A stretch of DNA of 64,000 bases from Bradyrhizobium sp. 21 (GCF_023073335.1 NZ_JADPJG010000002.1:539881-603880), one strand, 5' to 3'; numbered from the stretch's first letter, positions 17,346-26,309 are shown. Notes: generated from the letters alone by a model not told the origin. A program made the numbers and translations.

Positions 17346-18280
17346 GACACCCTCTCTTCCAAATTAGGCAAAACGCCCTCGATCTGCTTGCGCTGTGCTT
17401 CGAGAAAGCTCGGCAGCTTCAGGTCACGCCCCAGCGTCGCAACGGGCTCGTCGACGGCGAAGCCGGGAATATCGGTCGCGATTTCGAACAGCACACCGCC
17501 GGGCTCGCGGAAGTAGATCGAGCGGAAGTAATTGCGGTCGCGCTGCTCGGTCGGGTGCAGACCGTGATTGCTCACGAGCTTTTGCGCCATCTTGCCCTGC
17601 TCGGCATCGTCGGCCGCGCGGAAGGCGATGTGATGGACCGAGCCTCCGCCCTGATGTCCGCGCAAAAAGCCCTTGGCTTCGTAGATGTCGACGACGCTGC
17701 CCTCGGCATCGCCCGGTGCCTTGAAGCGGATCACTGATCCCTCGCGTCCGGTCTCCTCGAAGCCGAACACGTCGGTGAGGACGGCCGCCGTCTTCGCTGC
17801 GCTGTCGAGCAGGAGCGTCACGCCATGGAAACCGCGGATCGCGTGCTCGGCGGGCACGTCGCCATTGCTCCAGCCGGGCTCGTTCTCGGCGCCGGATATC
17901 CCAACCAGCGCCAGCGCCATGCCATCAGGATCGGTGAACGGCAGCACCGACTCGCCGAAGCGCTTTTCCAGCGCCTCGTAGGCGATCCCCTTCTCGGTAA
18001 AGCGCTGGGTCCAGTAGCCGAGCGAGCGCTGCGGCACGCGGAACGCGGTCTGATGGGTCTCGCCGACGCCGCGGCGCCCGGCCGGCACACCGGCCCACGG
18101 GAAGAAGGTCAGGATGGTGCCTGGGCGGCCGGTCTCGTCGCCATAATAGAAGTGGTAGGTGCCCGGATCGTCGAAATTGACCGTCTTCTTGACGAAGCGC
18201 AGGCCGAGATCGCGGGTGTAGAAGCCGAAATTGCGGATGGGGTCGCCGGCGATCGCGGTGACATGGTGCAGTCCAGACAT
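17342..18280 (-). CDS. Ring-cleaving dioxygenase, VOC superfamily (MhqO-like)
   Basis: 312-residue two-domain vicinal-oxygen-chelate dioxygenase, the usual MhqO length. Likely metal ligands are His in LHHVTAIAG near the N-terminus, His in VHHIAFRA in the second domain, and Glu in GVLFEIATD near the C-terminus. ATG 18280 is chosen because MSGLHHVTAI is the family start and GGAGGA precedes it; the frame is open a further 81 bases upstream without similarity. It is divergent from a LysR regulator, which probably controls it. Confidence 0.9.
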   Translation of the reverse strand: MSGLHHVTAIAGDPIRNFGFYTRDLGLRFVKKTVNFDDPGTYHFYYGDETGRPGTILTFFPWAGVPAGRRGVGETHQTAFRVPQRSLGYWTQRFTEKGIAYEALEKRFGESVLPFTDPDGMALALVGISGAENEPGWSNGDVPAEHAIRGFHGVTLLLDSAAKTAAVLTDVFGFEETGREGSVIRFKAPGDAEGSVVDIYEAKGFLRGHQGGGSVHHIAFRAADDAEQGKMAQKLVSNHGLHPTEQRDRNYFRSIYFREPGGVLFEIATDIPGFAVDEPVATLGRDLKLPSFLEAQRKQIEGVLPNLEERVS

Positions 18281-18340
18281 TGTCGTCCTCCAAAATTCGG
18301 GGAGCGGTCTTGCTCTGGACGGAAATATCGTTCCGCTTTG

Positions 18341-18395
18341 GATTGGAGACAATCCATGCAAATATGACGTCTATGTCTACGATTTGGAAACAATC
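18341..18395. promoter_or_regulatory. Pair of direct repeats, putative LysR binding sites
   Basis: TTGGAGACAATC (18343-18354) and TTGGAAACAATC (18384-18395) differ at one base and start 41 bases apart, close to four helical turns. The first lies inside a perfect inverted repeat GATTG-N4-CAATC; the second inside GATT-N7-AATC. Both are in the 129-bp gap between the divergent dioxygenase and LysR genes, as expected for a LysR activation and autoregulation pair. Confidence 0.5.
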
Positions 18396-18409
18396 GCCGG
18401 GAACTGGCC

Positions 18410-19291
18410 TTGGATAAGGTCGCCAGCCTCCGGGCCTTCGTGAAGGTGGTCGAGAGCGGCAGCTTTGCGGAAGCCGGCCGCCAGCTGCGGCTGTCGCGCT
18501 CGGCGATCAGCAAATACATCGCCGATCTCGAGGAGAGCCTCGGCGTCCAGCTCCTGAACCGGACCACCCGCCACGCGAGCCCGACCGAGAACGGCCAGCG
18601 CTATTTTGAGCGCACGGTGGTGATCCTCTCGGAGATCGAGGCCGCCGACCAGGCGGTGACGCAAGCCCAGTCGGCGCCGCGGGGACTGCTGCGCGTCAAC
18701 GCGCCGATGTCGTTCGGCACGATGCGACTCGGGCCGGTGCTGGCCGACTTCATGGCGCGATATCCCGAGCTGCAGCTCCAGCTCGTACTCAGCGACGATC
18801 TGCTCGATCCGGTGCAGGATGGTTTTGACGTGACGTTGCGGATCGCGGAGCTGGAGTCCTCGAGCCTGATCGCGCGAAAAATCATGCCGGTAGCGCGCAT
18901 GATCTGCGCTTCGCCCGATTATCTCGCACGTCACGGCACGCCAAAACATCCGCAGGATCTTCGCGAGCACACTTCGCTGACCTACGGCTTCCTGCTCACC
19001 GGCAACCAGTGGAAGCTCACCGGCGCGGACGGCGATCACTGGATCCAGCCGGCCTGGTCGCTCTGCGTCAACAATGCCGAAGTGCTGCGCGACGTCGCGA
19101 TCAAGGGCAGGGGGCTCGCGCTGCTGCCGGAGTTCATCGCAGCCGACGCTTTAAGGAACGGCGAGCTGCGGACGGTGCTGAATGATTATTCCGCACCACC
19201 GCTCGCCCTCTACGCGGTCTATCCGCCGACGCGGCATCTGTCGGTGAAGGTGCGGCTGTTTATCGATTTTCTTGTCGAACGGTTTGGCTAG
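18410..19291 (+). CDS. LysR-family transcriptional regulator
   Basis: 293-residue LysR-type regulator: helix-turn-helix at about residues 15-45 (GSFAEAGRQLRLSRSAISKY), then an effector domain from about residue 88. The start is TTG 18410, giving MDKVASLRAF, the standard LTTR beginning; no ATG lies nearby in frame. It is divergent from the MhqO/MhqD-like genes and most likely senses a quinone or aromatic compound. The sequence is closest in style to the DsdC/CrgA-like LTTR group, but the effector is not known. Confidence 0.9.
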   Translation: MDKVASLRAFVKVVESGSFAEAGRQLRLSRSAISKYIADLEESLGVQLLNRTTRHASPTENGQRYFERTVVILSEIEAADQAVTQAQSAPRGLLRVNAPMSFGTMRLGPVLADFMARYPELQLQLVLSDDLLDPVQDGFDVTLRIAELESSSLIARKIMPVARMICASPDYLARHGTPKHPQDLREHTSLTYGFLLTGNQWKLTGADGDHWIQPAWSLCVNNAEVLRDVAIKGRGLALLPEFIAADALRNGELRTVLNDYSAPPLALYAVYPPTRHLSVKVRLFIDFLVERFG

Positions 19292-19331
19292 GGTATGAAA
19301 AAGGCCGCAACCGAGGAAGGCTGCAGACTGT

Positions 19332-19577
19332 ATGGCAACGCTGATTCATGAGGTTTGGATAGACGCGAACGGTTTGTCGAGTGTGTGCTTGGCAGGGCCG
19401 CACGGCGCGAACTGTCGCAATCTGCTGGATCAACCGGCGCGGCTGATTCATACGTTCGAGGCCGGAAGTCACTATGAGGCTATGACAACTTATTTTCGTT
19501 TTCAGGGCTGGGATGTCTATACGACTGACTTTGCGATAGATCACGAGCCGTATCCGGACAAATTGTCAGACTCTTAA
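19332..19577 (+). CDS. Small conserved hypothetical protein
   Basis: 81 residues, acidic, no signal peptide or membrane segment. It begins MATLIHEVWIDANGLSSVC and has an aromatic C-terminal half with YTTDFAIDHEPYP. I recall short proteins of this pattern (LIHEVW, HTFEAGSH, YTTDF) in other proteobacteria with no assigned function. GAGGAAGG lies 14 bases before the ATG. It stands alone, 40 bases after the LysR gene and just before a palindromic repeat. Confidence 0.75.
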   Translation: MATLIHEVWIDANGLSSVCLAGPHGANCRNLLDQPARLIHTFEAGSHYEAMTTYFRFQGWDVYTTDFAIDHEPYPDKLSDS

Positions 19578-19606
19578 TTGGCCGAATACGGGCTTAATTC
19601 CACGAG

Positions 19607-19694
19607 CGTAGGATGGGTAGAGCCCTTGCGAAACCCATCATGCTTCCGAGCGCACGAAAGCGATGGGTTTCGCTGACGCTCTACCCATCCTACG
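19607..19694. repeat. Palindromic intergenic repeat (GTAGGATGGGTAGAGC type)
   Basis: The left end CGTAGGATGGGTAGAGC and right end GCTCTACCCATCCTACG are perfect inverted repeats. An inner pair, GAAACCCATC and GATGGGTTTC, gives a second stem in the same cruciform. Total length is 88 bases, no coding capacity. The end sequence is one I associate with repeats common in Bradyrhizobium. The last five bases run into the histidine kinase gene and include its stop codon. Confidence 0.8.
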
Positions 19695-22386
19695 AACCGA
19701 TCAACCGCTGCTCGGCCGGCCGAAGCAATTCGTCCAGCGCGCTCATCGAGGCCTCTCGAAGCGCGGTGAGATCGCGCGCGGCATTCTGGCATTCAGGCGG
19801 GGACATCGAGGCCGCTGCCAGCTCGATCTCGCGGCAGCGCTCGAACAGGCGGACGAGGCCGAGCGCGCTCGCGGCGCTGCCGAGTTGATGCGCAAGCCGC
19901 GCGAGCTGTGTGGGATCGCCAAGCTCCGCGGCCTTGGCGATGTCCGCGATCAGCCTTTCGCTGGTCTCCTCCAGCAGATGTTGGAGTTTTGCGATCTGCA
20001 TGGTGCCCAGCAATTCCTTCTGGTCGTCGAGAAAATGCCTGTCGATCAGCGCGCCTTCGGCGAGTTGCACTGCTGCCGGCTCGTGCTGCGGATCGTCCTC
20101 GATCGCCTCGCGCAGCGCATTGATCAGGATCGGCTTGCTGACGATCTTGGCGATGCCGGCGCCTGCGAGCCGTTCGCGGGCGCTGGTGGACACATCGGCG
20201 GTCACGGCGATGATGCGCGGCATCCGCGGTAAATCGAGCTTGCCGATCCGCGACGCCGCCTCCACCCCGTCCATGTCGGGCATGTGCAGATCCATCAGGA
20301 TGATGTCGAACGCCTGGTCGCGGGCGAGCTCTACGGCCGGCGCGCCGCTCGTGGCGATCGTGACGTCGTGGCCGAGCCTCTTCAGGATTGCTTCGCCGAC
20401 CTCGCAATTGACGGGGTCGTCGTCGACCAGCAGCACGCGGAGTCGCCGTGACGGCGGCGGAAGCGCGCTTTGCGCGATGCCGCCCGTGGCGAGGCCGAGC
20501 GGCACTTCGAGCATGAACGAGCTGCCCGCACCCGGCGTGCTCTCGACCGTCAGCTCGCCCCGCATCAGGCGGGTGAGGCGGCGCGCGATCGCCAGCCCCA
20601 GGCCGGTGCCGCCAAATCTCCTGGCGATGCTGTCGTCGGCCTGGACGAAATCCTCAAAGATCCGCTCGTGCATGTCGGGCGCGATGCCGATGCCGGTATC
20701 GCGAACGGTGATGCGCAGCACGACATGATCGTCATGTCGCTCCGCGGCCGCGTTCAAGGCGATGCCGCCGCGTGGAGTGAACTTGATCGCGTTGCCGATC
20801 AAATTGAGCAGGATGCGATTGAGCCTGACAGGGTCGCCGTGCACGGAGATGCCAACCGTCGCATCGCAGGCGAGGTCGAAGGTCAGTCCCTTGCGGGAGG
20901 CCTGCGGCCGCATCAGATCGGCGGCGGTCTCGATCAGCTGGTCGAGGCGGAAATCGCGGGTCTCCAGAGTCTCGGCGCTGGCCTCCAGGCGCGCATATTC
21001 CAGGATGGCGTCGACCAGCGCGATCAGCGTTTCACCCGACGCGGCCGCGGTCGCGAGGCGGCGCCGCTGCGCTTCGCCGAGGCTGCCGTCGTCGAGCAAT
21101 TGCAGCACGCCCATGACGCCGTTGAGCGGCGTGCGTAGCTCGTGGCTGACGACCGCGAGGAAGCGTGATTTTGTTTCGTTGGCCGCTACCGCCGCACTGC
21201 GCGCGCGCTCGGCGGCGTCGTGCTCGGCAAGGGCCTGGTCGCGGGCCTTCTCCAGCTCGGAGGTGCGCTCGATCACCTTGCGCTCGAGCGTGGCATACGA
21301 CTCGCGCAAGTGAGCGGCCATCCGGTTGAACTGGTCGCCGAGCGCTTCCAGCTCGTCACCGGTCTTGATCGCGAGCCGCAGGCCGAGGTCGCCGCTCCCG
21401 ATCCGCCGCGCGCCCTGCGTCAGGATCTGGATCGGCACGGCCATGCGCCGGCTGAGAAACAAGGAGACCAGCACCGCACAGGCCAGCAGAATGACCAGGA
21501 GAAACGTCGAGCGGCCGATCGATGCATAGATCGGCGCGTAGGCTTCGCTGAGCGGCAGCTCGACGAACACCAGCCAGCCCAGCGAGGGGACCGTGGCATA
21601 GGTCGACAGCACGCGTTGTCCGGACAGGTCTTCCTTGACCAGGCCACCCGAAGGCGGGCCCACGCCATCGAGCGCGGCGCGGACGTCCGCATGGCCGGAG
21701 AGATCGCTGCGGCGTAGCGCCCGCCACAAATCGGGATGCGCGATCAGGATTCCCATGCGGTCGACCACATAGGCTTTGCCGGTGTTGCCGACCCTGATCC
21801 CGGCGACCAGGTCCCAGATGAAGCGAAGATTGACCTCGGCAATGATCACATCCGGCGTGCGGCCAGTTCCGCGCGTGGCAAGCGTCATGAATGGCTCAGT
21901 GTCGCCGAAGAAGTAGACCGGCCCGTAATAGGCCCGGCTTTCATTGGCGCCGCGAAAGGCCGGCGAGGCGGAGAGGTCGGCCTTGCTGCCGATCCTGTCC
22001 GCGACACGGCGCGACACGCGCACGTGCTCGCGGCCCTGCGCGTCGAGCTCGGCGATTTCCGCGATCGCGGGCGAGAGGCGCAAGAGGCGAATGGCATTCA
22101 GTCGCTCGTCCTCGTTCGTGGACAGTTCGGGGGGCAGGCGCGAGAGCCATCGGATCTGGTTTTCGATCTGGCCAATGAACTGGCCGATCTGAATGGCGGC
22201 GCTTGCTGCCTGCTCGCGCTGGGTTGCCGCCAGCAACTGCTTCTGCTCGCGATAGGAGAACCAGACGTCGAAGCCGGTGTTGATCGCAAGCGCCGCAAAG
22301 GCGAGGGCGACGATCGAGTAGAGATATTTGCGGAACAGCCGGCCGGGAGGCGTACGCAAAGATCCCTGGTCCACCGTCTCGTTCAC
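19690..22386 (-). CDS. Hybrid sensor histidine kinase with REC and HPt domains
   Basis: 898 residues, inner membrane. Order: membrane helix (about 21-43), periplasmic sensor (about 45-285, dCache-like), second helix (about 292-312), HAMP (to about 365), coiled coil, HisKA with phospho-His at 415 (SHELRTP), HATPase (N-box NLIGNAIKF, G-box GGTGLGLA), receiver (DDD and MDLHMPDMDG, then SKP), C-terminal HPt (LAHQLGSAASALG). This is the TorS/ArcB phosphorelay layout. The GTG start overlaps the stop of an upstream binding-protein gene (GTGA), as in a periplasmic-sensor/kinase pair. No cognate response regulator is in the window. The TAG stop is supplied by a palindromic repeat. Confidence 0.95.
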   Translation of the reverse strand: MNETVDQGSLRTPPGRLFRKYLYSIVALAFAALAINTGFDVWFSYREQKQLLAATQREQAASAAIQIGQFIGQIENQIRWLSRLPPELSTNEDERLNAIRLLRLSPAIAEIAELDAQGREHVRVSRRVADRIGSKADLSASPAFRGANESRAYYGPVYFFGDTEPFMTLATRGTGRTPDVIIAEVNLRFIWDLVAGIRVGNTGKAYVVDRMGILIAHPDLWRALRRSDLSGHADVRAALDGVGPPSGGLVKEDLSGQRVLSTYATVPSLGWLVFVELPLSEAYAPIYASIGRSTFLLVILLACAVLVSLFLSRRMAVPIQILTQGARRIGSGDLGLRLAIKTGDELEALGDQFNRMAAHLRESYATLERKVIERTSELEKARDQALAEHDAAERARSAAVAANETKSRFLAVVSHELRTPLNGVMGVLQLLDDGSLGEAQRRRLATAAASGETLIALVDAILEYARLEASAETLETRDFRLDQLIETAADLMRPQASRKGLTFDLACDATVGISVHGDPVRLNRILLNLIGNAIKFTPRGGIALNAAAERHDDHVVLRITVRDTGIGIAPDMHERIFEDFVQADDSIARRFGGTGLGLAIARRLTRLMRGELTVESTPGAGSSFMLEVPLGLATGGIAQSALPPPSRRLRVLLVDDDPVNCEVGEAILKRLGHDVTIATSGAPAVELARDQAFDIILMDLHMPDMDGVEAASRIGKLDLPRMPRIIAVTADVSTSARERLAGAGIAKIVSKPILINALREAIEDDPQHEPAAVQLAEGALIDRHFLDDQKELLGTMQIAKLQHLLEETSERLIADIAKAAELGDPTQLARLAHQLGSAASALGLVRLFERCREIELAAASMSPPECQNAARDLTALREASMSALDELLRPAEQRLIGS

Positions 22387-23426
22387 TCGCGGATCTCGTC
22401 GGCGCGTGCGAGCAGCGTGAATGGAATGGTCAATCCGAGCGAGCGGGCGACCGTACGGTTGATCAAGAGCTCGTATTTCCGCGGCGATTGCACCGGCAGA
22501 TCGCCGGCCTTGGTGCCGCGCAGGATGAGATCGACATAATCGGCCGAGCGCACTTCAAGTGTTGGCCCGTAGCTCATCAGCCCGCCCGCATCCATGAAAT
22601 AATGGAACGGATAAATCGTGGGCACGCGATATTTGGCCGCCGCCGCCACGACCGCCTGCCGATTGACCACGAGGAAGCTGTCGACCAGCGCGATCATCGC
22701 CGCCTTGGGCGGTTCGGAGAAGCGCCTGACGGCTTCGTCGATGTCCGTTGGTGCGTTGACGGGCGCGGCGACCACGGGCACGCCGGACATAGCGGCCTCC
22801 TGCTCGATGGAGTCGAGGAAGAAGCGGCCGGCGCGCGGTGTGGTCGCCGGATTGAACAGGATACCGACGCGCGCAAGATCAGGCACGGCTTCCCGGATCA
22901 GTTGAAGCCATTTGCCGCCCATCTCGGCGGTGCTGTTGGTAAAGCCGGTGACGTTGCCGCCGGGATGCGCGAGGCTCTGAACGAAGCCATTGCCGACGGG
23001 ATCGTTGGCGGTCGCGAACACGATCGGGATGGTTTTGGTCGCCTCCAGGACGGCTGCGGTTTCGACCGTCGAGCCGGTCAGGATCACGTCCGGCTTGAGC
23101 TCCAGCAATTCCTTGACCGCGGTCTTCAGTCGGTCCGATGCGCCGAAAGTCGAACGGAGTTCGAAGCGGTAGTTGACGCCTTCGACCCAGCCTCGCTGCC
23201 TCAAGCCGACGATGAGGCCACCGAGGCGCGAGGTCGGGCTGTCGATCATGCTCCTTCTGGTCAATTCGTCGTCGAGCGGTAACGCCGTCAGCGATGCCAC
23301 GACCCGCATGCGATCGGATGTTGCGCCGAGCGCCAACCATCCCGCAGCGGTTGTGCCCGCAAGGCGAATGAACCCACGGCGATCGACCGCGAGCGCGGAA
23401 GGCCGTTCGGTCATGATTCTTTGCAT
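22383..23426 (-). CDS. Orphan ABC-type substrate-binding protein (TrpX/DUF534-like)
   Basis: 347 residues. The N-terminus has a twin-arginine-like motif (VDRRGFIRLAG) and a hydrophobic stretch, so it is exported. The rest resembles the TrpX-type ABC substrate-binding family (LKPDVILTGSTVETAAV, PIVFATANDPVG, NVTGFTN). No permease or ATPase gene is near. It is translationally coupled to the hybrid kinase, so I infer that it senses a ligand for the kinase, in the way TorT serves TorS, rather than feeding a transporter. The ligand is unknown; relatives bind aromatic or branched amino acids. Confidence 0.85.
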   Translation of the reverse strand: MQRIMTERPSALAVDRRGFIRLAGTTAAGWLALGATSDRMRVVASLTALPLDDELTRRSMIDSPTSRLGGLIVGLRQRGWVEGVNYRFELRSTFGASDRLKTAVKELLELKPDVILTGSTVETAAVLEATKTIPIVFATANDPVGNGFVQSLAHPGGNVTGFTNSTAEMGGKWLQLIREAVPDLARVGILFNPATTPRAGRFFLDSIEQEAAMSGVPVVAAPVNAPTDIDEAVRRFSEPPKAAMIALVDSFLVVNRQAVVAAAAKYRVPTIYPFHYFMDAGGLMSYGPTLEVRSADYVDLILRGTKAGDLPVQSPRKYELLINRTVARSLGLTIPFTLLARADEIRE

Positions 23427-23732
23427 GATGGTTTGCCCTGGAACGGATGCTTAGCGCGAACGGCCGGCATCCACAATTGACGAAAAAACGCACTTATGAA
23501 CGTTCATTCGCAGCGTTGCAGCCCGATACCGCAGGTTTCGGCACCTACGGCTTCGCCGATTGGGGCGCGGTGTATTCGACGTTCCCCGGGATCATCGAGC
23601 TTGGCGAGGTCGACGCCGCTCAAGGCGAGCGGTCCGGCAGCACCTCGCCGCCCCGTCGGCATTCCGGGGGTTGATTAAATCGACGCCTTGCGGTTGCATG
23701 CGCCAGTTGCGCTACTGGACGGGCGAACGCAG
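23427..23732. other. Intergenic stretch, no supported gene
   Basis: Divergent spacer between the binding-protein/kinase operon and a plus-strand gene. A 75-codon frame (23447-23674) reads partly protein-like (DTAGFGTYGFADWGAV) but has no recognisable family or RBS, so it is not called. CCCCG/CGGGG at about 23652-23670 could form a weak hairpin. Confidence 0.4.
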
Positions 23733-24866
23733 ATGGCTGCCACAGATCCGAATGCCGAGCCGGTCGTGCAGAGCCTCGAGCGCTATCGCCTGCGCCTCGG
23801 CTTCTGGCAGGCCATATGGGGCACGCTGATCAGCGGAGGCGTGGCGGTCGCGATCCCGGCTGCGGTCGAAGCCTATAAAGCACAGCTCGATCTCAGGAAG
23901 GCGGAGCAGGAGGTCGCTCTCAAGCAAAAGGAAATCGAGAGCAAGGCCCAGGACCTGCACCAGACCTACATTTCGAAGTTCATCGACACGGCCCTGAATC
24001 AGGACATCGAGCTGCGTCTGCGCTTCTCGGAATACTTCTCCTATGTCTCGGACAAGGAAAGCAGGGATCAATGGAGACTGTATCACGACGGGCTGGAGAA
24101 GCGGCGCGATATCACCAAGCAAGACATCAACGACAAGGAGACACGTGTCGCACACCTCAGTGCGCTTCCCAAGCAAACCGAAGCAGAGCAAATCGAGCTT
24201 CAGAAACTGAAACGAGAGCTCGAGTGGAACTATGCAGAGGTCGGATACGCAAGACAGGACAGCAACATCACCGTGCCGAGCTCAGCGGCTCCTGGTTCGC
24301 GGTTTGATTCCAAGGCCATCCAATCGGAGGCTGAGCAACTCTTTGACCAGGCGATCATCGATCCGAAGCGCCTATCCGATTTGGAGAAGGTCGTTGAGCG
24401 CATAAAAGCGAACCAGGAACGATACCGGGTCATCGAGACCAAGACGGGGGTGCCATGGTACGTCGTGGCGTTGGTTCACGGGGATGCCAATTTTGACTTT
24501 TCTCGTCATCTGAATGGCGATCCATTGTCTGCCAGAACCGTGACCGTACCGAAGGGGCGACCCGTGCAGGGCGATCCGCCGTTCTCGTGGGAGGATAGCA
24601 CGATCGACTTCATAACCCTCCTTCGCTGGCAGAGCGTTGACTGGTCCGGCGTCGGAGCGGTGTTGTACAGGCTGGAAACTTTCAACGGCCTAGGCTACCG
24701 CAGTCGCAACGTCAGATCGCCGTATGTCTGGGGCTGCACCAATTTGTACGTTTCCGGGAAGTTCGGACCTGACGCCACGTTCGATCCGAATTTGAAGGAT
24801 CCGCGATGTGGAACGGGAGCGCTGCTGAAAGTGCTCGTGCAGAGCAAGATCGTTGAGCTGCCGTAG
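23733..24866 (+). CDS. Membrane-anchored coiled-coil protein with degenerate lysozyme-like domain
   Basis: 377 residues from ATG 23733 (ATG 23688 would add 15). One membrane helix (about 22-44) is followed by long charged helices (about 48-80 and 115-170) likely to form coiled coil. The C-terminal domain (about 238-377) resembles a lysozyme-like family that usually reads V/IPW..V..IHxxEAS.NF..HLHNGDPL..RT; here it is VPWYVVALVHGDANFDF then HLNGDPLSARTV, with later markers PPFSWEDS, NGLGYR and SPYVWG. The expected catalytic Glu appears as Asp after a one-residue loss, and HLHN has also lost a residue. It may therefore bind rather than cut peptidoglycan. It stands alone. Confidence 0.7.
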   Translation: MAATDPNAEPVVQSLERYRLRLGFWQAIWGTLISGGVAVAIPAAVEAYKAQLDLRKAEQEVALKQKEIESKAQDLHQTYISKFIDTALNQDIELRLRFSEYFSYVSDKESRDQWRLYHDGLEKRRDITKQDINDKETRVAHLSALPKQTEAEQIELQKLKRELEWNYAEVGYARQDSNITVPSSAAPGSRFDSKAIQSEAEQLFDQAIIDPKRLSDLEKVVERIKANQERYRVIETKTGVPWYVVALVHGDANFDFSRHLNGDPLSARTVTVPKGRPVQGDPPFSWEDSTIDFITLLRWQSVDWSGVGAVLYRLETFNGLGYRSRNVRSPYVWGCTNLYVSGKFGPDATFDPNLKDPRCGTGALLKVLVQSKIVELP

Positions 24867-24889
24867 CGGGTAAAGGCGGGCGAGGCGCT

Positions 24890-25522
24890 TCAGCGCCGCA
24901 GCGTGAACTCATCCGCGCCGCGTCGCTGCTCCCATTTCGCCTGCTCCAGCTCAGGCTGGTCACATTCGGCCTCCGGATAGCCGATGCAGAGATAGGCGAT
25001 GAACTTCCAGGTATCCGGCACGTCGAGAACGGCGTGAATGCGCGCAGGGCTCAGGATCGACACCCAGCCAAGTCCGATGCCTTCGGCGCGCGCGGCGAGC
25101 CACATCGCGGTGATCGCCGCGACCACGGAGTATTCCGTTGTCTCCGGCATGGTGGCGCGGCCGAGGCCGTGGCCGATGTCGCTGGCCTTGTCCGCGAACA
25201 CGGCGAGGTGGGCGGGCGCCTGTTCGAGGCCCGACAGTTTCAGCGTCGCATAGCGCGCGGCGCGCTCACCGGCGTAGGCATTCAGCGCGTCGGCGTTGCA
25301 CGCTTTGAAGTCGTCGATCACGGCGCGGCGCCTTGCGGCTTCATCGACGATGACGAAGCGCCAGGGCTGGCTGAGGCCGACCGAGGGCGAGAGGCAGGCG
25401 GTCTCGATCAGACGATCGATGGCGCCGTCCGGCAGCGGGTCGCTGCGAAAGCGACGCACGTCGCGGCGCCACACGAACAGCTCGCGCAGATGTTGGCGGA
25501 AAATATCGTCGAACTCGACCAC
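24890..25522 (-). CDS. bluB: 5,6-dimethylbenzimidazole synthase
   Basis: BluB, 210 residues, breaks down reduced FMN with oxygen to make the cobalamin lower ligand DMB. Nitroreductase-like fold; the conserved start region FVWRRDVRRFRSDPLP and SPSVGLSQPWRFV are visible, and GWVSILSP is near the C-terminus. I choose GTG 25522 because GGGAGG lies seven bases upstream and the length fits BluB; ATG 25555 would overlap cobS. It is four bases past the cobS stop, in the cobU-cobS-bluB run for nucleotide-loop assembly. Confidence 0.93.
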   Translation of the reverse strand: MVEFDDIFRQHLRELFVWRRDVRRFRSDPLPDGAIDRLIETACLSPSVGLSQPWRFVIVDEAARRRAVIDDFKACNADALNAYAGERAARYATLKLSGLEQAPAHLAVFADKASDIGHGLGRATMPETTEYSVVAAITAMWLAARAEGIGLGWVSILSPARIHAVLDVPDTWKFIAYLCIGYPEAECDQPELEQAKWEQRRGADEFTLRR

Positions 25523-25526
25523 GATT

Positions 25527-26309
25527 TCAGCCTCCCATCTGGAAAGCTGCCGCAACCAGGAGGATCAGGATCTCGCCGCTCTGTTCGAACGCGCCGAGGA
25601 TATCGCCGGTCTGCCCGCCGATCTGGCGGATCGCGAGCCGCGCCAAGATTAGGCCGGCGAGGGACAGCAGGATCAGGCCAACGAGCGCCTTGCCCGGCCC
25701 GAGGGCTAGGGCGAGGGCGAGGGTTCCAAGAGCGAAGGCGATGGCGATGCTGCGGCCGGGCGGCGCTCCCGCGCTCGCCGACAATCCATCAGGCCGCGCC
25801 GGCGGCACCAGCGACATGAAGGCGGGCAGGCCGGCGCGAGCAGCAATGTGCGCCGCGCACAGCGCGAGCATGACCGCCCATGGATTGGCGATGGCGGCGA
25901 TTGCGCTCCAGCGCAGGCCGAACGACAGGATCAGCGCGCAGACGCCATAGGTCCCGATCCGGCTGTCACGCATGATCTCGAGCTTGCGCGCGCGCGTTTG
26001 GCCGCCGCCGAGCCCGTCGGCGGTATCGGCAAGGCCGTCCTCGTGCAGCGCGCCGGTGAGGAGGGCGGTGGCAGCGAGTGCGAGCAGCGCGGCAAGGTTC
26101 GGTGGCAGTCCGAACCGGCTGGCGATCTTGTAGACCAAGGCGCCGGCGAGGCCGACCAGCAGACCGGCGACGGGCAGCGCCCAGGTGGCCCGCGCGATGG
26201 CGTCGTCAGCGGCGGGCTTCGACGATGCCACCGGGAGGATCGTCACGAACGATGCAGCCAACGTGAGATCGGCAATGACGTCTTTCAAAAGTTCCGCGCG
26301 CGGCCTCAT
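25527..26309 (-). CDS. cobS: Adenosylcobinamide-GDP ribazoletransferase (cobalamin synthase)
   Basis: 260-residue polytopic inner-membrane enzyme (CobS, CobV in P. denitrificans naming). It joins adenosylcobinamide-GDP to alpha-ribazole or its phosphate, the last assembly step. Family markers are FVTILPV near the N-terminus and the acidic HEDGLADTADGLGGG (about residue 85), which binds metal. The ATG at 26309 overlaps the cobU stop (ATGA). Confidence 0.95.
   Translation of the reverse strand: MRPRAELLKDVIADLTLAASFVTILPVASSKPAADDAIARATWALPVAGLLVGLAGALVYKIASRFGLPPNLAALLALAATALLTGALHEDGLADTADGLGGGQTRARKLEIMRDSRIGTYGVCALILSFGLRWSAIAAIANPWAVMLALCAAHIAARAGLPAFMSLVPPARPDGLSASAGAPPGRSIAIAFALGTLALALALGPGKALVGLILLSLAGLILARLAIRQIGGQTGDILGAFEQSGEILILLVAAAFQMGG

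Noticed and set aside
23447..23674. 75-codon frame in the gap before the lysozyme-like gene
   Set aside because: Part of it reads protein-like, but there is no RBS, no family and no context. Too weak to call.
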